Below are positions 37,586 through 47,571 of a stretch of DNA of 64,000 bases, in pieces. This DNA is from Peptostreptococcaceae bacterium VA2. Lineage in GTDB: Bacteria > Bacillota > Clostridia > Peptostreptococcales > Peptostreptococcaceae. Position 1 is the stretch's first letter, and the number at the start of each line of letters is the position of its first letter. The position numbers and the translations under genes were made by a program. The stretch spans positions 2,976,001-3,040,000 of the forward strand of contig JMMB01000007.1 of the NCBI GenBank assembly GCA_000686145.1. Reading direction: 5' to 3'. Below the pieces are notes generated by a model, which worked only from the letters and a program-made list of their open reading frames with translations, was not told the DNA's origin and did not search any database.

Positions 37586-38959
37586 CTATGCTTGTATAAC
37601 TTGTTCTTTGTCATATGATTTTTTGTTTAGAAACAATACTACAAATGATATTGCTAATAAAGCTGCATATATTAGTAAAATATTACTAAATAAAGCACCT
37701 TTACTTGTTACTAATCCTAAATTAGCCTGAAGTTCTGGCATACTTAACATTTTACCTGTTATTGCAATCAATAAAGACGGCCCAATACCTGTCATTAGGT
37801 TAAAGAAACCAATCCCCACTCCGACTTGATGCATCTGCAGTGTTCCTATAACCAATTTTATGAATGGTGAATACATTAATGCAAATGAACCAGCATATAA
37901 TGCTGCAACTACACCTAACATTATTATTCCTTTATCAACACTTAACGCAGCAATTATTGAAGAAAATACAGCCAATAAAATTGCTAATAATAATGTTTTA
38001 AAACATCCTAGTTTATCTACGACTTTACCACTATTTGCACCAATAAGCGCTGCACACAAGAAACTTGGAAGTAGTATCATTGATACTTTATCTAATGATA
38101 AGTTATATACACCTTGTGCCATAAATGGAAACAAGAATGAAAATGCTGATTGTAATCCAAATATAACTAAAGCCAATAAGATAATTACTACAAAGTTCTT
38201 ATTTTTAAAGAATTCAATATTTATAAATGCTTTTTCATTTTTAGAAATATATATAAAGAATAATACAATTAAGACTAAAGATAATACTAATAAAGATACT
38301 TTACTTAAGTTAAAGAATAAAGATATAAGTAAAGTAAACAACGCAAATAACCCTAAACCAATTACATCTAATTTTCCTTTTGCAAAAACTTTTTCATCCG
38401 GTACATATTTTTTTATAACGCTAATAGTAATTAATGATATAAAAGGTAAAAAGAAAAGAGCTCTCCACCCAATATATGTAGCAATAAATCCTCCTGCAAG
38501 TATTCCTACCGCTTGAGATACTCCAACGCATGCAGTATTATAGCCATAATATTTGGCTTGATTTTCTTCTGAAAGATATTTCGTAACAGTTACAATCATT
38601 AAACCTGAACCACATGTTCCACCAAATACCATAAGAGCAACAGCTACTACAAACAAATAGAAATTAATATATGAAGAAACTAAAGCTAAAACCGCTCCTA
38701 CATTAAACAATCCAATTCCTATAAGCATTAATTTTCGAATACTTATGTTATCTGATAATGTTGAATAAACAACTGATGCTATTCCAATTACTAGAATACC
38801 AACCATTGCTAAAAGTGATACTGTTGAAAAACCAATATCAAACTCAATCATTAACTGTGGTGAAATAATATTGAACGCTCCCAAGATTGAAGCCGATGCT
38901 ATGAAGATTAACATAAACATTGGCATCGATTTAATTACATCTGCTTCGTACTTTTTCAT
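37586..38959 (-). CDS. MFS transporter of the DHA2 type
   Basis: 457 residues from the ATG at 38959 behind GGGGGAC. About 14 hydrophobic segments. The loop after TM2 (STLSDNISIRKLMLIG), and motif C GGTCGSGLMIVTVTKY, point to a drug:H+ antiporter such as TetA(K)/QacA relatives, though tetracycline-specific residues are not obvious. The promoter region carries two GTATAC boxes and the GntR gene lies upstream on the same strand, so it is probably regulated by that protein. Confidence 0.85.
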   Translation of the reverse strand: MKKYEADVIKSMPMFMLIFIASASILGAFNIISPQLMIEFDIGFSTVSLLAMVGILVIGIASVVYSTLSDNISIRKLMLIGIGLFNVGAVLALVSSYINFYLFVVAVALMVFGGTCGSGLMIVTVTKYLSEENQAKYYGYNTACVGVSQAVGILAGGFIATYIGWRALFFLPFISLITISVIKKYVPDEKVFAKGKLDVIGLGLFALFTLLISLFFNLSKVSLLVLSLVLIVLFFIYISKNEKAFINIEFFKNKNFVVIILLALVIFGLQSAFSFLFPFMAQGVYNLSLDKVSMILLPSFLCAALIGANSGKVVDKLGCFKTLLLAILLAVFSSIIAALSVDKGIIMLGVVAALYAGSFALMYSPFIKLVIGTLQMHQVGVGIGFFNLMTGIGPSLLIAITGKMLSMPELQANLGLVTSKGALFSNILLIYAALLAISFVVLFLNKKSYDKEQVIQA

Positions 38960-38985
38960 AAAAGTCCCCCTATCATAGACTGATG

Positions 38986-39017
38986 ATGTATACATGTATA
39001 TATTCCTGTATACTACA
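38986..39017 (-). promoter_or_regulatory. Candidate GntR operator with two GTATAC boxes
   Basis: GTATAC occurs at 38988-38993 and 39008-39013, centred 20 bp apart (two helical turns), within ATGTATACATGTATA and CTGTATACTACA. The 10-mer GTATACTACA recurs upstream of the GntR gene at 39942-39951. Confidence 0.5.
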
Positions 39018-39122
39018 TGATTAAAGTATAAGCTCTTATGAAAACCTTGTCAATATTTTCAGCAGATTTCTTTATACAAAGTTTTATTACCATACAGAGG
39101 ACTTGAGGGGAAAACTTTATAT

Positions 39123-39851
39123 TTATTTTTTAAAAGCATTTACCCTGATATTTACATATTCAACTGGTATATGATATTTATTTAAACAAATGACCTTTCC
39201 TTGATCATCTATCATTTTTTCTATTACTAAAAAATTTAATTGAGAATTCATTGTTGTTCCATTATTTATAAAATTTTCACTGTCTTCAACAATTTTCATT
39301 TCAAATTTTACAACCTTAGCATATTTGTATATGTCATACCTGATTAATCTTTCTGCATGTTTAGCATCAAGTAAATCATATTCTGCAATAAAATCCACGT
39401 CTGTGGGAATAATTGAAAAACAATGTGCATAACAAGTTTTTTCAAAAAAATAATATAAGTTTGCTCCTAATACAATTGGAACTTTTCTTTCAAAAACATC
39501 ATCACAATATAATGTAGTCGTTCCTAATTTAGGTGAACAAGTGACTTTATCTATCTTATATATTCCACATTTTTCTAAAACTTCCCCAGCTTGTTCCAAT
39601 CCTTTTGAAATAGATGACTGATTACATAAAAAATTACCTACTCCTTTTCTTGATTCAATGATACCATCTTCCTGTAATAAAAGAAGTGACTTTCTAAGTG
39701 TCATTCGGCTGACTCCCATTTGTTCAGCAAGCTTTATTTCATTTGGAAGTTTATTTTCTTCGTTATAAAAACCTTCTTTAATATTTTTTAAGATTCTATT
39801 ATATACTTCAACATAACGAGGCACATTTTCATTTGAACGATTATTTTCCAT
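39123..39851 (-). CDS. GntR-family regulator (HutC/UTRA subfamily)
   Basis: About 242 residues from the ATG at 39851 (behind ATGGAGAAAATT); an ATG 12 bp earlier has poor spacing. The winged helix (RYVEVYNRILKNIKEGFY, LAEQMGVSRMTLRKSLLLL, GVGNFL) is standard GntR. The remaining 160 residues form the UTRA ligand domain (VPIVLGANLYYFFEK, PVEYVNIRVNAF). UTRA proteins sense small effectors such as sugars or drugs. It precedes the MFS and hydrolase genes on the same strand and probably represses them. Confidence 0.88.
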   Translation of the reverse strand: MENNRSNENVPRYVEVYNRILKNIKEGFYNEENKLPNEIKLAEQMGVSRMTLRKSLLLLQEDGIIESRKGVGNFLCNQSSISKGLEQAGEVLEKCGIYKIDKVTCSPKLGTTTLYCDDVFERKVPIVLGANLYYFFEKTCYAHCFSIIPTDVDFIAEYDLLDAKHAERLIRYDIYKYAKVVKFEMKIVEDSENFINNGTTMNSQLNFLVIEKMIDDQGKVICLNKYHIPVEYVNIRVNAFKK

Positions 39852-39941
39852 AATTTTCTCCATTTCTCCGTGTCATAGCCACACGGAAACAAATATTTAA
39901 TGAATCCCATTTTCTTTCTGTATTAACATACATGAGAGGTG

Positions 39942-39951
39942 GTATACTACA
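39942..39951 (-). promoter_or_regulatory. Second GTATACTACA box upstream of the GntR gene
   Basis: The same 10-mer as in the MFS promoter, 91 bp before the GntR start, which suggests autoregulation. The rest of 39864-40138 holds no recognisable gene. Confidence 0.4.
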
Positions 39952-40138
39952 GTGCACAAAGAAGAAGGGAAACTATTTCTAAGTAACAGTTGTCTTCTCA
40001 GGCGTAAGTAAAAAAGACTTTAAATCTGATTTAATATTATACCATAATTTTAATTTTATTTATTAAAATAAAGATTGTTGCCCATGCCAGGCACACCAAA
40101 AAGCTGACCAAAGTTTCTTTTAGTCAACCTTCTCCTTA

Positions 40139-40685
40139 CTATTTCTTGCTTATATTTATAGTTGCCCCACTATTATCTTTAGCTTGTTTTTCTATCTTTA
40201 ATTCTAATCCTATCCCTGGAAGTTTTACCCATTTTTAGAACTAAATGCAGCATCATGCATTTGATATTTATTTATCCATCAGGCTCATTATAATCACCAT
40301 CATTGTGTTTATCATATCTATCCTCTTTATCAAATTGACTTAAATCAATACTTGGATCCTTTGCTAATTCATCTAGCGCATCTCTAACTAATTCTTTTGG
40401 TCTAATATCATTTACACCATTGATTGATTCTCCATAGTATTTAGCATTTTCTGGTACTTTATACCATTCAGTTACTGCACCATTTATTTTTAGTGTTCCT
40501 CCTTATTGTTCTTCATAATACATCAGTTGGCCCTCCGTAACTATAATATGAGTTTACTGATGGTGTTTTTTTATATCTGAACTTCCTATGTTACTGTTTA
40601 TTTGTGCTGATGCAAAAGAATTTGTCATTGAACTTACTATCAATCCTAAGCTTAGTAATGCAGATATGACTTTTTTTAAATGCAT
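40139..40685 (-). pseudogene. Decayed immune inhibitor A (M6) metalloprotease
   Basis: The start is a good signal peptide (MHLKKVISALLSLGLIVSSM, then TNSFASAQ). After stops come VTEWYKVPENAKYYGESING and DPSIDLSQFDKEDRYDKHND followed by GDYNEPDG, the calcium-site region of InhA proteases. The frame then jumps to a C-terminal piece, LPGIGLELKIEKQAKDNSGA. The zinc site and most of the 700-800-residue protein are missing. InhA enzymes degrade host or competitor peptides, so this was probably a secreted virulence-type protein. Confidence 0.7.
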
Positions 40686-40842
40686 ATTTTCCCCCTATAT
40701 ATTATTTGTTCAATATAATATATACCGTTCTTATTTTATAATCCCTCTTTATATTTTTATTTGTTTTAATCTTTAGATTTTATATCTCGCCTTTTATCAC
40801 TCAATGATTTGCTCCTGTTATATTATTTCACATGGTAAAACA

Positions 40843-40882
40843 ATAAACGCTAAGTAGAGTTCAAGTCTACAGAGCGTTTACT
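40843..40882. terminator. Hairpin between InhA and cat remnants
   Basis: AAACGCTAAGTAGA and TCTACAGAGCGTTT form an imperfect stem with a short T-run, placed in the divergent gap between the two pseudogenes. Confidence 0.6.
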
Positions 40883-40996
40883 TTCAAACAAATAAGTTTC
40901 TAGTATACTTATTAAACAGATTTACAAAATATATCTATACTAAATTAGTTATTATTTATTTTATCTTCAAAACTATATAGGAAAGAAGGATTTTTA

Positions 40997-41415
40997 ATGT
41001 TAAATACTAAGTTTTATAAAATCGATTTAAATGAATGGAAAAGATCACAATATTTCTATTACTTTACAAAAATATTGCCTACAGGATATAGTATTAGTGT
41101 AAATATAGATATTACTAATACTTATAATATGATAAAAAAGCTGATAAAAAGTTTTTCCCAGCTTATTTACATATTGCTTCAAGATTAATCTCAGAACAAC
41201 ATGAATTTAGAGTTGCAAATTTAGATAATGAACTAGGTTATTACGAAGTCTTACATCCATCATATTCTGCTTTTCACAAGGATGATGGAACTATATCAAA
41301 TATGATGCCTCTTTCTATTACAGTTCATCATACAGTTGCAGATGGATACCATGTTGGGTTGTTCTTAGAAAAATTCCAAGAATATATGAATTATCCTGAG
41401 AAGTGGATCAAATAG
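40997..41415 (+). pseudogene. cat: Chloramphenicol acetyltransferase pseudogene
   Basis: It starts like a type A CAT (KFYKIDLNEWKRSQYFYYFT). After 50 residues a one-base loss in an A-run shifts the frame; the next frame continues DKKFFPAYLHIASRLISEQH. About 100 residues of the middle are then missing before PLSITVHHTVADGYHVGLFL, where the catalytic HHxxxDG is preserved. Two independent lesions make it dead. It is on the plus strand and ends 18 bp before repeat R15. Confidence 0.85.
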
Positions 41416-41432
41416 ATATATTATCATAAAAT

Positions 41433-41514
41433 CGAAAAAGGTATTAATTTATTTAATTAATACCTTTTTCGTGGATTTTAATGGTGGAGACGAATCGCAG
41501 GAATAGTACCCACT
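41433..41514 (-). repeat. ssrA-end repeat R15
   Basis: Hairpin AAAAAGGTATTAATT/AATTAATACCTTTTT, then CGTGGATTTTAATGGTGGAG and an arm ending GTACCCACT. Three mismatches from consensus. The gap 41515-41785 has no gene. Confidence 0.92.
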
Positions 41515-41785
41515 ATTAAATTCAATTTCATACCTATATATATAATTTTTATAAGCTTAATTTTATATCATCTATTTTTTTATCTTTTCATCATATCGTT
41601 CTGACAATCTATATTCCTTTCTAGTACTGTATAGTTTTCTAATAATACAAATTATGAATTTTTTAGATTATTGTATTATAGTCTACTGTGCTACTTAATA
41701 AGTATACAATATAAATATATATAAGGATGCAATTATATGTTATCATTTCTAAAAAATTAAATTCCACATAAATCAATCCAAGGTA

Positions 41786-42595
41786 CTATATACTACAATA
41801 TCCCATAATTTCATAGTTATCAGGTATTTTGTAATCTTTATTAATATTATCTATACTCCATTTTAAATCAAACATAGTTGTATCTATTATTAAACCAAAA
41901 TACAGCATCGCTATTCCAGCATCTATACTTTTCTCATAATTACTAGTGAAATCATCTTTTTTCACCGCTAATATAATATTCCCACCATCTATTATAAATC
42001 TCCATGGCTGTCTATTAAGAGTTGATGGGGCCATTCTAGCATAACTAAATGCATCAAAAAGACCTCTTTCCTCTAACTCAGTTACACTTGCATTTTTCCC
42101 CCACTCATCCATATATACAATTTTTTCTACACCTAATCTATCTGAGCTACTTTTATTTTTAGTGTTCCTACCATCTTCATAACCTAACGCTATAATAGCC
42201 GTAACTTCTTTATCTGATGAAATATCTAACTTTTCTTTTATAGCATCACTATCTTTAAAAGTTATCCAACAAGAGTCAATCTCTAGATCTCTTGCTTTTA
42301 ATATTAATCTTTCTCCAATATATCCACTATTTTCAATATACCCCTTTTTAACATCTGATAGTATAACAACATAATTAGGTGCTTCTATCATGTATCCATT
42401 GTATCCTGCTATCTTATTTAACTTTTCATAGCTATCCTTATTATCAAATATTTTAACTTCAATATTTATTTCAGGTAATAACTTTTTAGAATTTTTTATA
42501 TAACTTTCTATTTCATTGAAATATTTTTCTTCTATACTTTTATTTTTAAACTCTCTTACTGATTTCCCATTTGATATAAGCTTTTTATAATTCAT
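41786..42595 (-). CDS. Nitroreductase-family protein (TM1586 type)
   Basis: 269 residues in two nitroreductase-like halves. SNGKSVREFKNKSIEE is the FMN-phosphate site, APNYVVILSDVKKGY and GYIGERLILKARDLEIDSCW follow, and RMAPSTLNRQPWRFIIDGG is the second flavin-binding turn. One chain contains both halves, as in TM1586. Such FMN proteins reduce nitro compounds or quinones with NAD(P)H; the natural substrate is unknown. It stands alone between R15 and R16. The gap 42600-42915 has a small hairpin (AGCCTTGC/GCAAGGCT) but no gene. Confidence 0.85.
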   Translation of the reverse strand: MNYKKLISNGKSVREFKNKSIEEKYFNEIESYIKNSKKLLPEINIEVKIFDNKDSYEKLNKIAGYNGYMIEAPNYVVILSDVKKGYIENSGYIGERLILKARDLEIDSCWITFKDSDAIKEKLDISSDKEVTAIIALGYEDGRNTKNKSSSDRLGVEKIVYMDEWGKNASVTELEERGLFDAFSYARMAPSTLNRQPWRFIIDGGNIILAVKKDDFTSNYEKSIDAGIAMLYFGLIIDTTMFDLKWSIDNINKDYKIPDNYEIMGYCSI

Positions 42596-42915
42596 GTATA
42601 TACCCCTTTATAATTTATTTTTTACATTTATACCCATTTTATAGTTTTAAATCTAATAAAACTAATAAAAATATAAATCTGTTAATTCTTATACCTGTTG
42701 TCAATGCCTATGAAATTCTAATGTGCCATTATTTAATATATTTTCATAACAATAAAAGTGTGATTCCTAGCCTAATAAACTCAGCTCTCCAATAAGCTTA
42801 TAACAAGCCTTGCAAGATCGGCAAGGCTCATGCCCCATGGCATAATTCTGAGACACTTTAGTGACTCAGTTACTATAATTACTATATCAATTGATTATTA
42901 ATTTAAATTACATCA

Positions 42916-42997
42916 TAAAAAAAGATATTGACTATTTAGCCAATACCCTTTTCATGGATTTCAATGGTGGAGACGATTCAAAGGAATAATATCTACT
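42916..42997 (-). repeat. ssrA-end repeat R16
   Basis: Hairpin GATATTGACTATT/AGCCAATACC, then CATGGATTTCAATGGTGGAG and an arm ending ATATCTACT. The stop codon of the permease gene overlaps its last bases. Confidence 0.85.
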
Positions 42998-44885
42998 AAT
43001 AATTTACTAAGCTCTCTTTTATCTCTTTTAAATAACTTTTTCTTATTACTAAAAAATATATAACTTGAACTATAAAGAAACTTCCCATAACCATAAATGC
43101 CGATGAAGCTACTTCCATGTTAAATGAATTCTTCAATGCCAAAAGAGCAAATGTAGAATGAATAACCGCAACTACAAATGGAACTAAAAATAAAATTCCT
43201 ATCTCAGTCGTAGATATTTTTCTTATTTCTGTATATGTTAATCCAATTTTATTTAACTTAGCATACTTCTTCTTATCTTCTTGGCAATCCATATAAATCT
43301 TATTATATAAAAAGCTACTTGAAGTAACAAAAAATATTGATCCTATAAATATAGCTAAAAACAAAGCTGTAGAAATAGCTAACTTCCCAGAGCTAAACAT
43401 AATTGCTTTAGATAAAAGCTTATAAGGCTCATTATTACTATCATATCTTTCGGTGAATTTTTTGGATACTTCTAAAGTATCTATATAATCCTTTGTATCA
43501 AAATTAGTAAATGTATTTATTATACAGTTTGATTTTATACTATTATAAAAATCATCTTTTACTACATACAAATCATAGTAAGCAGGCATAACAGATTTTT
43601 CAACTTGCTTAACTACTTTGAGAATATTGTTATCTATAACTACACTATCACTAGCTTTTTTATTTTCTAATAGAGTTAATGATAAAGCTTCGTTATCTTT
43701 TAATTTAATTGTATCTATATTAAGCTTTTTTCCTAGGTCTCTATATTTAGATTCTTTAATTATCTTAACGCTAGAGTTATCTTTTTTATCAAATACAGTT
43801 TTAATTTCTCCATCAATTTTATAATATGGAATGTTTTCTTCTTTTAATAAATTCTCCAATTCATTAACTCTAGCTTTGTACTCATGCTGATCTATATACT
43901 CTTTATCACTCTTTTTATCAGTTGCATAGTGAATTGCTTGAGGATAAGCTAAATCTAGCTGACGTGTTTGGTCTTTCCAATATGCATACACTGAGCCAAT
44001 AGCTGTAAAGGCTACAGTTGAAGTTATTGTTATCAAGAAAAACATTCTGGTATTGTCTTTTATTTTATAATATAAATTTGATATCCATAACATATTAGTA
44101 TTTTTCTTATAGTACTTTTTGTTGCTTTTTATTCTTTTTATAAGAAACACACTAAGTTGAGAGTATAATAAATAAGTTCCTATAATAACCATTAGAGTAA
44201 CTGGTACTATACGATTTATTAGCTCCATCTTTATTACAGTAACTGCTTGATAATATCCAACTACAAATAATGCTACACATAATATTGCAAATATTGGTGA
44301 TGACTTGGGTTCTGATTTTGGAGCTTCCGTTCCTTTAAGTAACTTTAAAACTTTATCTTCCTTGATTACAGATGAAGCAAATAATGAAATTAACATTGAA
44401 ATAAACATAAAATAAATTATAGTTATCAACATTGATTTTATTGGAATATAAAATTTTAATGGTTCTAATTCCAATAAAGATGATATTAATATCAATACTA
44501 CTTTAGAAAAAATTAGACCTACTATAACTCCTATAGTTGAAGCTAATGTATTCATTATCATATTTTCTATAAAAATCAGTTTTATAGCTTGTTTCTTTGA
44601 CATACCTATACTGTATAGCACCCCAAATTCCTTATATCTACTTTTTAAAAACACACTTACTGAGTAAAATACAAAGAAAAATAAAAATACATAAGCAATA
44701 ATTGAAGTTACTTTAATTGTTAAAATCAAATAATCATCAAATCCTGTAGTGTCTAAGTTAGGATGATTAATGAACATATTAAATGAAAATAATAATGCTG
44801 AAGATATAAGAATACTAAAAAAATATCCTGCATAAGATTTAATGTTTCTTTTTACATTATTAGTTGCAAATTTTCTTAAATCCAT
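42996..44885 (-). CDS. bceB: BceB-type ABC transporter permease
   Basis: 629 residues with ten membrane segments and one large extracellular domain (about 305-500), the standard BceB plan. The start MDLRKFATNNVKRNIKSYAG and LYSIGMSKKQAIKLIFIENM (FtsX motif) are characteristic. With BceA it senses and detoxifies bacitracin and other lipid II-binding peptides and signals to the BceS kinase. The gene overlaps bceA by one base (ATG/TAA contact), so the pair is co-translated. The stop codon is embedded in the end of repeat R16. Confidence 0.92.
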   Translation of the reverse strand: MDLRKFATNNVKRNIKSYAGYFFSILISSALLFSFNMFINHPNLDTTGFDDYLILTIKVTSIIAYVFLFFFVFYSVSVFLKSRYKEFGVLYSIGMSKKQAIKLIFIENMIMNTLASTIGVIVGLIFSKVVLILISSLLELEPLKFYIPIKSMLITIIYFMFISMLISLFASSVIKEDKVLKLLKGTEAPKSEPKSSPIFAILCVALFVVGYYQAVTVIKMELINRIVPVTLMVIIGTYLLYSQLSVFLIKRIKSNKKYYKKNTNMLWISNLYYKIKDNTRMFFLITITSTVAFTAIGSVYAYWKDQTRQLDLAYPQAIHYATDKKSDKEYIDQHEYKARVNELENLLKEENIPYYKIDGEIKTVFDKKDNSSVKIIKESKYRDLGKKLNIDTIKLKDNEALSLTLLENKKASDSVVIDNNILKVVKQVEKSVMPAYYDLYVVKDDFYNSIKSNCIINTFTNFDTKDYIDTLEVSKKFTERYDSNNEPYKLLSKAIMFSSGKLAISTALFLAIFIGSIFFVTSSSFLYNKIYMDCQEDKKKYAKLNKIGLTYTEIRKISTTEIGILFLVPFVVAVIHSTFALLALKNSFNMEVASSAFMVMGSFFIVQVIYFLVIRKSYLKEIKESLVNY

Positions 44886-45631
44886 TATTTTGTACCTCCT
44901 AATAAAGAAAGTACATCCATTATTTCTTGATAGAACTGCCTTCTACCATCTCCTTTATAGATTTCATTGTAGATTTTCCCATCTTTTATAAATAATATCC
45001 TATTACAATAACTAGCTACTAATGGATCATGAGTTACCATCATAGTAGTTATATTTTCTTCTTTATTTATCTTTTCTAAAAGTTGCATTACATTTTGTGC
45101 TGACTTAGAATCTAGATTTCCTGTTGGCTCATCTGCTAAAACTATTGCTGGATTATTTATTAACGCCCTAGCTATAGCAGTTCTTTGAGCTTGACCTCCA
45201 GATACTTCATAGGTTCTCTTATTTAATAAATCTTCAATACCTAAAATTTTTGATACTTTATTTAACCTTTTCTCTTGTTCTTCTACATCAACACCATCTA
45301 AAGTTAATGGTAATACTATATTTTCTCCTATAGTCAATGTTTCTAATAAATTAAAATCTTGAAATACAAACCCTAATTCTCTTCTTCTAAATAATGCAAG
45401 TTCATCACCTTTAAGAACTTGAGGTTCACTTCCTTTTAAACTAATTGTTCCTGAAGTTGGTTTATCTATAGTTGATATAAGATTCAAAAGTGTAGTTTTT
45501 CCACTTCCTGAAGGACCCATAATCCCAACAAATTCGCCTTCTTCTATAGTAAAACTAATCTCACTTAATGCATTTGAAATTATCTTTTTCCCATATACCT
45601 TACTTAAGTTTTTTACATTTAAAATTTCCAT
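44885..45631 (-). CDS. bceA: BceA-type ABC transporter ATPase
   Basis: 248 residues. Walker A IMGPSGSGKTTLLNLIST, signature VSGGQAQRTAIARAL, Walker B IVLADEPTGNLDS and switch His MVTHDPL. This is the peptide-7-exporter family ATPase and pairs with the following BceB. A BceR-type box lies about 95 bp upstream of its start, between it and the kinase gene, so the transporter has its own promoter induced by peptide antibiotics. Confidence 0.93.
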   Translation of the reverse strand: MEILNVKNLSKVYGKKIISNALSEISFTIEEGEFVGIMGPSGSGKTTLLNLISTIDKPTSGTISLKGSEPQVLKGDELALFRRRELGFVFQDFNLLETLTIGENIVLPLTLDGVDVEEQEKRLNKVSKILGIEDLLNKRTYEVSGGQAQRTAIARALINNPAIVLADEPTGNLDSKSAQNVMQLLEKINKEENITTMMVTHDPLVASYCNRILFIKDGKIYNEIYKGDGRRQFYQEIMDVLSLLGGTK

Positions 45632-45723
45632 ACTTATTCTCCTTTTCCAAATTTATTGGCTATTTATATACCAATTTTAATTCAGATACTAAAATATAAC
45701 TATCTTCAAAGATTACATAAACA

Positions 45724-45737
45724 TTACATGTGTGTAA
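45724..45737 (-). promoter_or_regulatory. BceR-type operator upstream of bceAB
   Basis: TTACACACATGTAA fits the pattern TNACA-N4-TGTAA known for BceR binding. It is followed on the minus strand by TGTTTATGTAA and TTTGAAGATAG, a layout repeated at the uppP promoter. Confidence 0.75.
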
Positions 45738-45740
45738 TAC

Positions 45741-46721
45741 TTATTTTTTAAATAGTATAGAAATCATAGTTCCTTTATTAATCTCAGATTTTATTTCTAT
45801 TTTATGTCCTAAATTATCACAGGCACTCTTTACTATATAAAGCCCCATACCTGTTGACTCTCCATATTTACGACCATTCTCTCCTGTGAAAAATGGTTCA
45901 AATACTCTTCTAATATCTTTATTAGAAATTCCAATACCTTCATCAATTATATATAGTTTTATGTATTCATTATCTTCGTCTGATTTTATAGTTAAATACT
46001 TTCCATAGTTTTTAGAATATTTAATTCCATTTATTATTACTTGTTCAATTACAAATTTAATCCATTTGGCATCAGTATACACTTCTACTGATTTATCTAC
46101 ATCTACTCTAGGAATTATTCTATTTTTTATGAAAAACCTTCTTTCTTTATTAACTATATCCACGATTTCATTGTGTAAATTTACTTTTTCAACTATAAAA
46201 TCCTTTTGAAATTCATCTAATCTTGAAAAGTATATTGCCATATTTAAACCCTTATTTAATTTATCTAGTTCTTCTTGTATATCAGATGCAAACTCTTCAC
46301 CTTCATAATCTTGCAGTTGAAGAGTTATTACAGAAATAGGTGTTTTCATTTGATGTATCCAATGGTTGATAAAAGTCAAATGCTCATCGTGTGTTTTTTT
46401 ATATTCTTGTATATTTCTAACATATAATTCGTACTGTTGATTTAAAATTATAGATATATTTTGACCTAGAAATGAATCGCCTAAATCCAATAATGATTCA
46501 TCTAAAGAGTTTATTCCATTTTCAAAAACATTACATACTTTTTTAATTGTTATGTATTTGTACACTATAAAACAACCTATAATAAAGGTATTAAATAACA
46601 CTATGTACATTATCTCTGATAAGCCAATAAAGTTCATCATATTACAGTATAAAAGTGTTATTATAAGCCCTAAATAATAGATAAAAATATATCCTTTGTA
46701 TTCTTTTAAAAAAATTTTCAT
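45741..46721 (-). CDS. bceS: BceS-type intramembrane-sensing histidine kinase
   Basis: 326 residues. Two short-loop membrane helices (about 10-55) without a real sensor domain, then the H box LTFINHWIHQMKTPISVITL and the catalytic part with IDEGIGISNKDIRRVFEPFF and GESTGMGLYIVKSACDN. Kinases of this plan receive their signal from the BceAB transporter in the membrane. The gene starts 10 bp behind the regulator gene, and the transporter genes follow. Confidence 0.92.
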   Translation of the reverse strand: MKIFLKEYKGYIFIYYLGLIITLLYCNMMNFIGLSEIMYIVLFNTFIIGCFIVYKYITIKKVCNVFENGINSLDESLLDLGDSFLGQNISIILNQQYELYVRNIQEYKKTHDEHLTFINHWIHQMKTPISVITLQLQDYEGEEFASDIQEELDKLNKGLNMAIYFSRLDEFQKDFIVEKVNLHNEIVDIVNKERRFFIKNRIIPRVDVDKSVEVYTDAKWIKFVIEQVIINGIKYSKNYGKYLTIKSDEDNEYIKLYIIDEGIGISNKDIRRVFEPFFTGENGRKYGESTGMGLYIVKSACDNLGHKIEIKSEINKGTMISILFKK

Positions 46722-46730
46722 CTTATCTCC

Positions 46731-47423
46731 TTACCAACTTTTATTTAATTTATATCCAACTCCCCTTACAGTATGTACACCATCTTTAATGCCTAACTCA
46801 CTAAGCCTTTTTCTTATTCTACTTACGTTTACATTAAGCGTATTTTCCTCAACAAATTCAATGTCATCCCATATTTTTTCTAATAAATAATCTCTACTAA
46901 CTACTTTAGGATATTTTTTCATAAGATACTCTAATAATATGCCTTCTTTTTTAGTTATAATTAAGTTTTTGCCTCTAAATTCTAACTCTAATCGTTCTGG
47001 ATAAAATTTTAGACCGTCTAATTCTACTACTCTTTCATCTATCTTTGGTGCATATTCCCCATATGCTCTTCTTATATGACTTTTTATCTTTGCGATTACA
47101 ACATCATAGTGGAAAGGTTTAGTTATATAGTCATCTGCTCCACTTTCTAATGCCCTAATTTGATCCATACCACTATCTCTCGCTGATATGAAAATTATAG
47201 GTATGTTTGATTTTCGCCTTATTTTTATACACCAGTAAAATCCATCAAATTTAGGTAGGTTAACATCTAGTAGCACTAAACTTGGATTGGATTGCTCAAA
47301 TTCTTTTATTATATTATCAAAGTCTTTTACTATTATTGCGTCAAATCCATATCTATCTATATAGTCTTTTAGTAGCTCACTTATTGAAGTGTCATCTTCT
47401 ATAATATAAATGATGTTATTCAT
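46731..47423 (-). CDS. bceR: BceR-type OmpR-family response regulator
   Basis: 230 residues from the ATG at 47423 (behind GTGGAGGAATT). The receiver domain has IIEDDTSISELL and phospho-Asp in LVLLDVNLPKFDGFYWC. The winged-helix output domain has NTLNVNVSRIRKRLSEL and VHTVRGVGYKLN. It likely binds the two TNACA-N4-TGTAA boxes seen upstream of bceA and uppP and turns both on in the presence of bacitracin-like peptides. Confidence 0.92.
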   Translation of the reverse strand: MNNIIYIIEDDTSISELLKDYIDRYGFDAIIVKDFDNIIKEFEQSNPSLVLLDVNLPKFDGFYWCIKIRRKSNIPIIFISARDSGMDQIRALESGADDYITKPFHYDVVIAKIKSHIRRAYGEYAPKIDERVVELDGLKFYPERLELEFRGKNLIITKKEGILLEYLMKKYPKVVSRDYLLEKIWDDIEFVEENTLNVNVSRIRKRLSELGIKDGVHTVRGVGYKLNKSW

Positions 47424-47571
47424 ATAATTCCTCCACACTAATTTTTTAATTTTCATTTTAATAAATCTATAATTATTTAATTTAAGTATATCACTATATA
47501 TTTTTTTAAGTACACAAAAAGCTATAGTACTTTCACAACTATAGCTCTCATTATATATAATTATTAATAGT

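Noticed and set aside
39880-40080. Leader-like sequence upstream of the GntR gene suspected to be a riboswitch.
   Set aside because: I could not fit it to any riboswitch consensus I know, and there is no clear expression platform.
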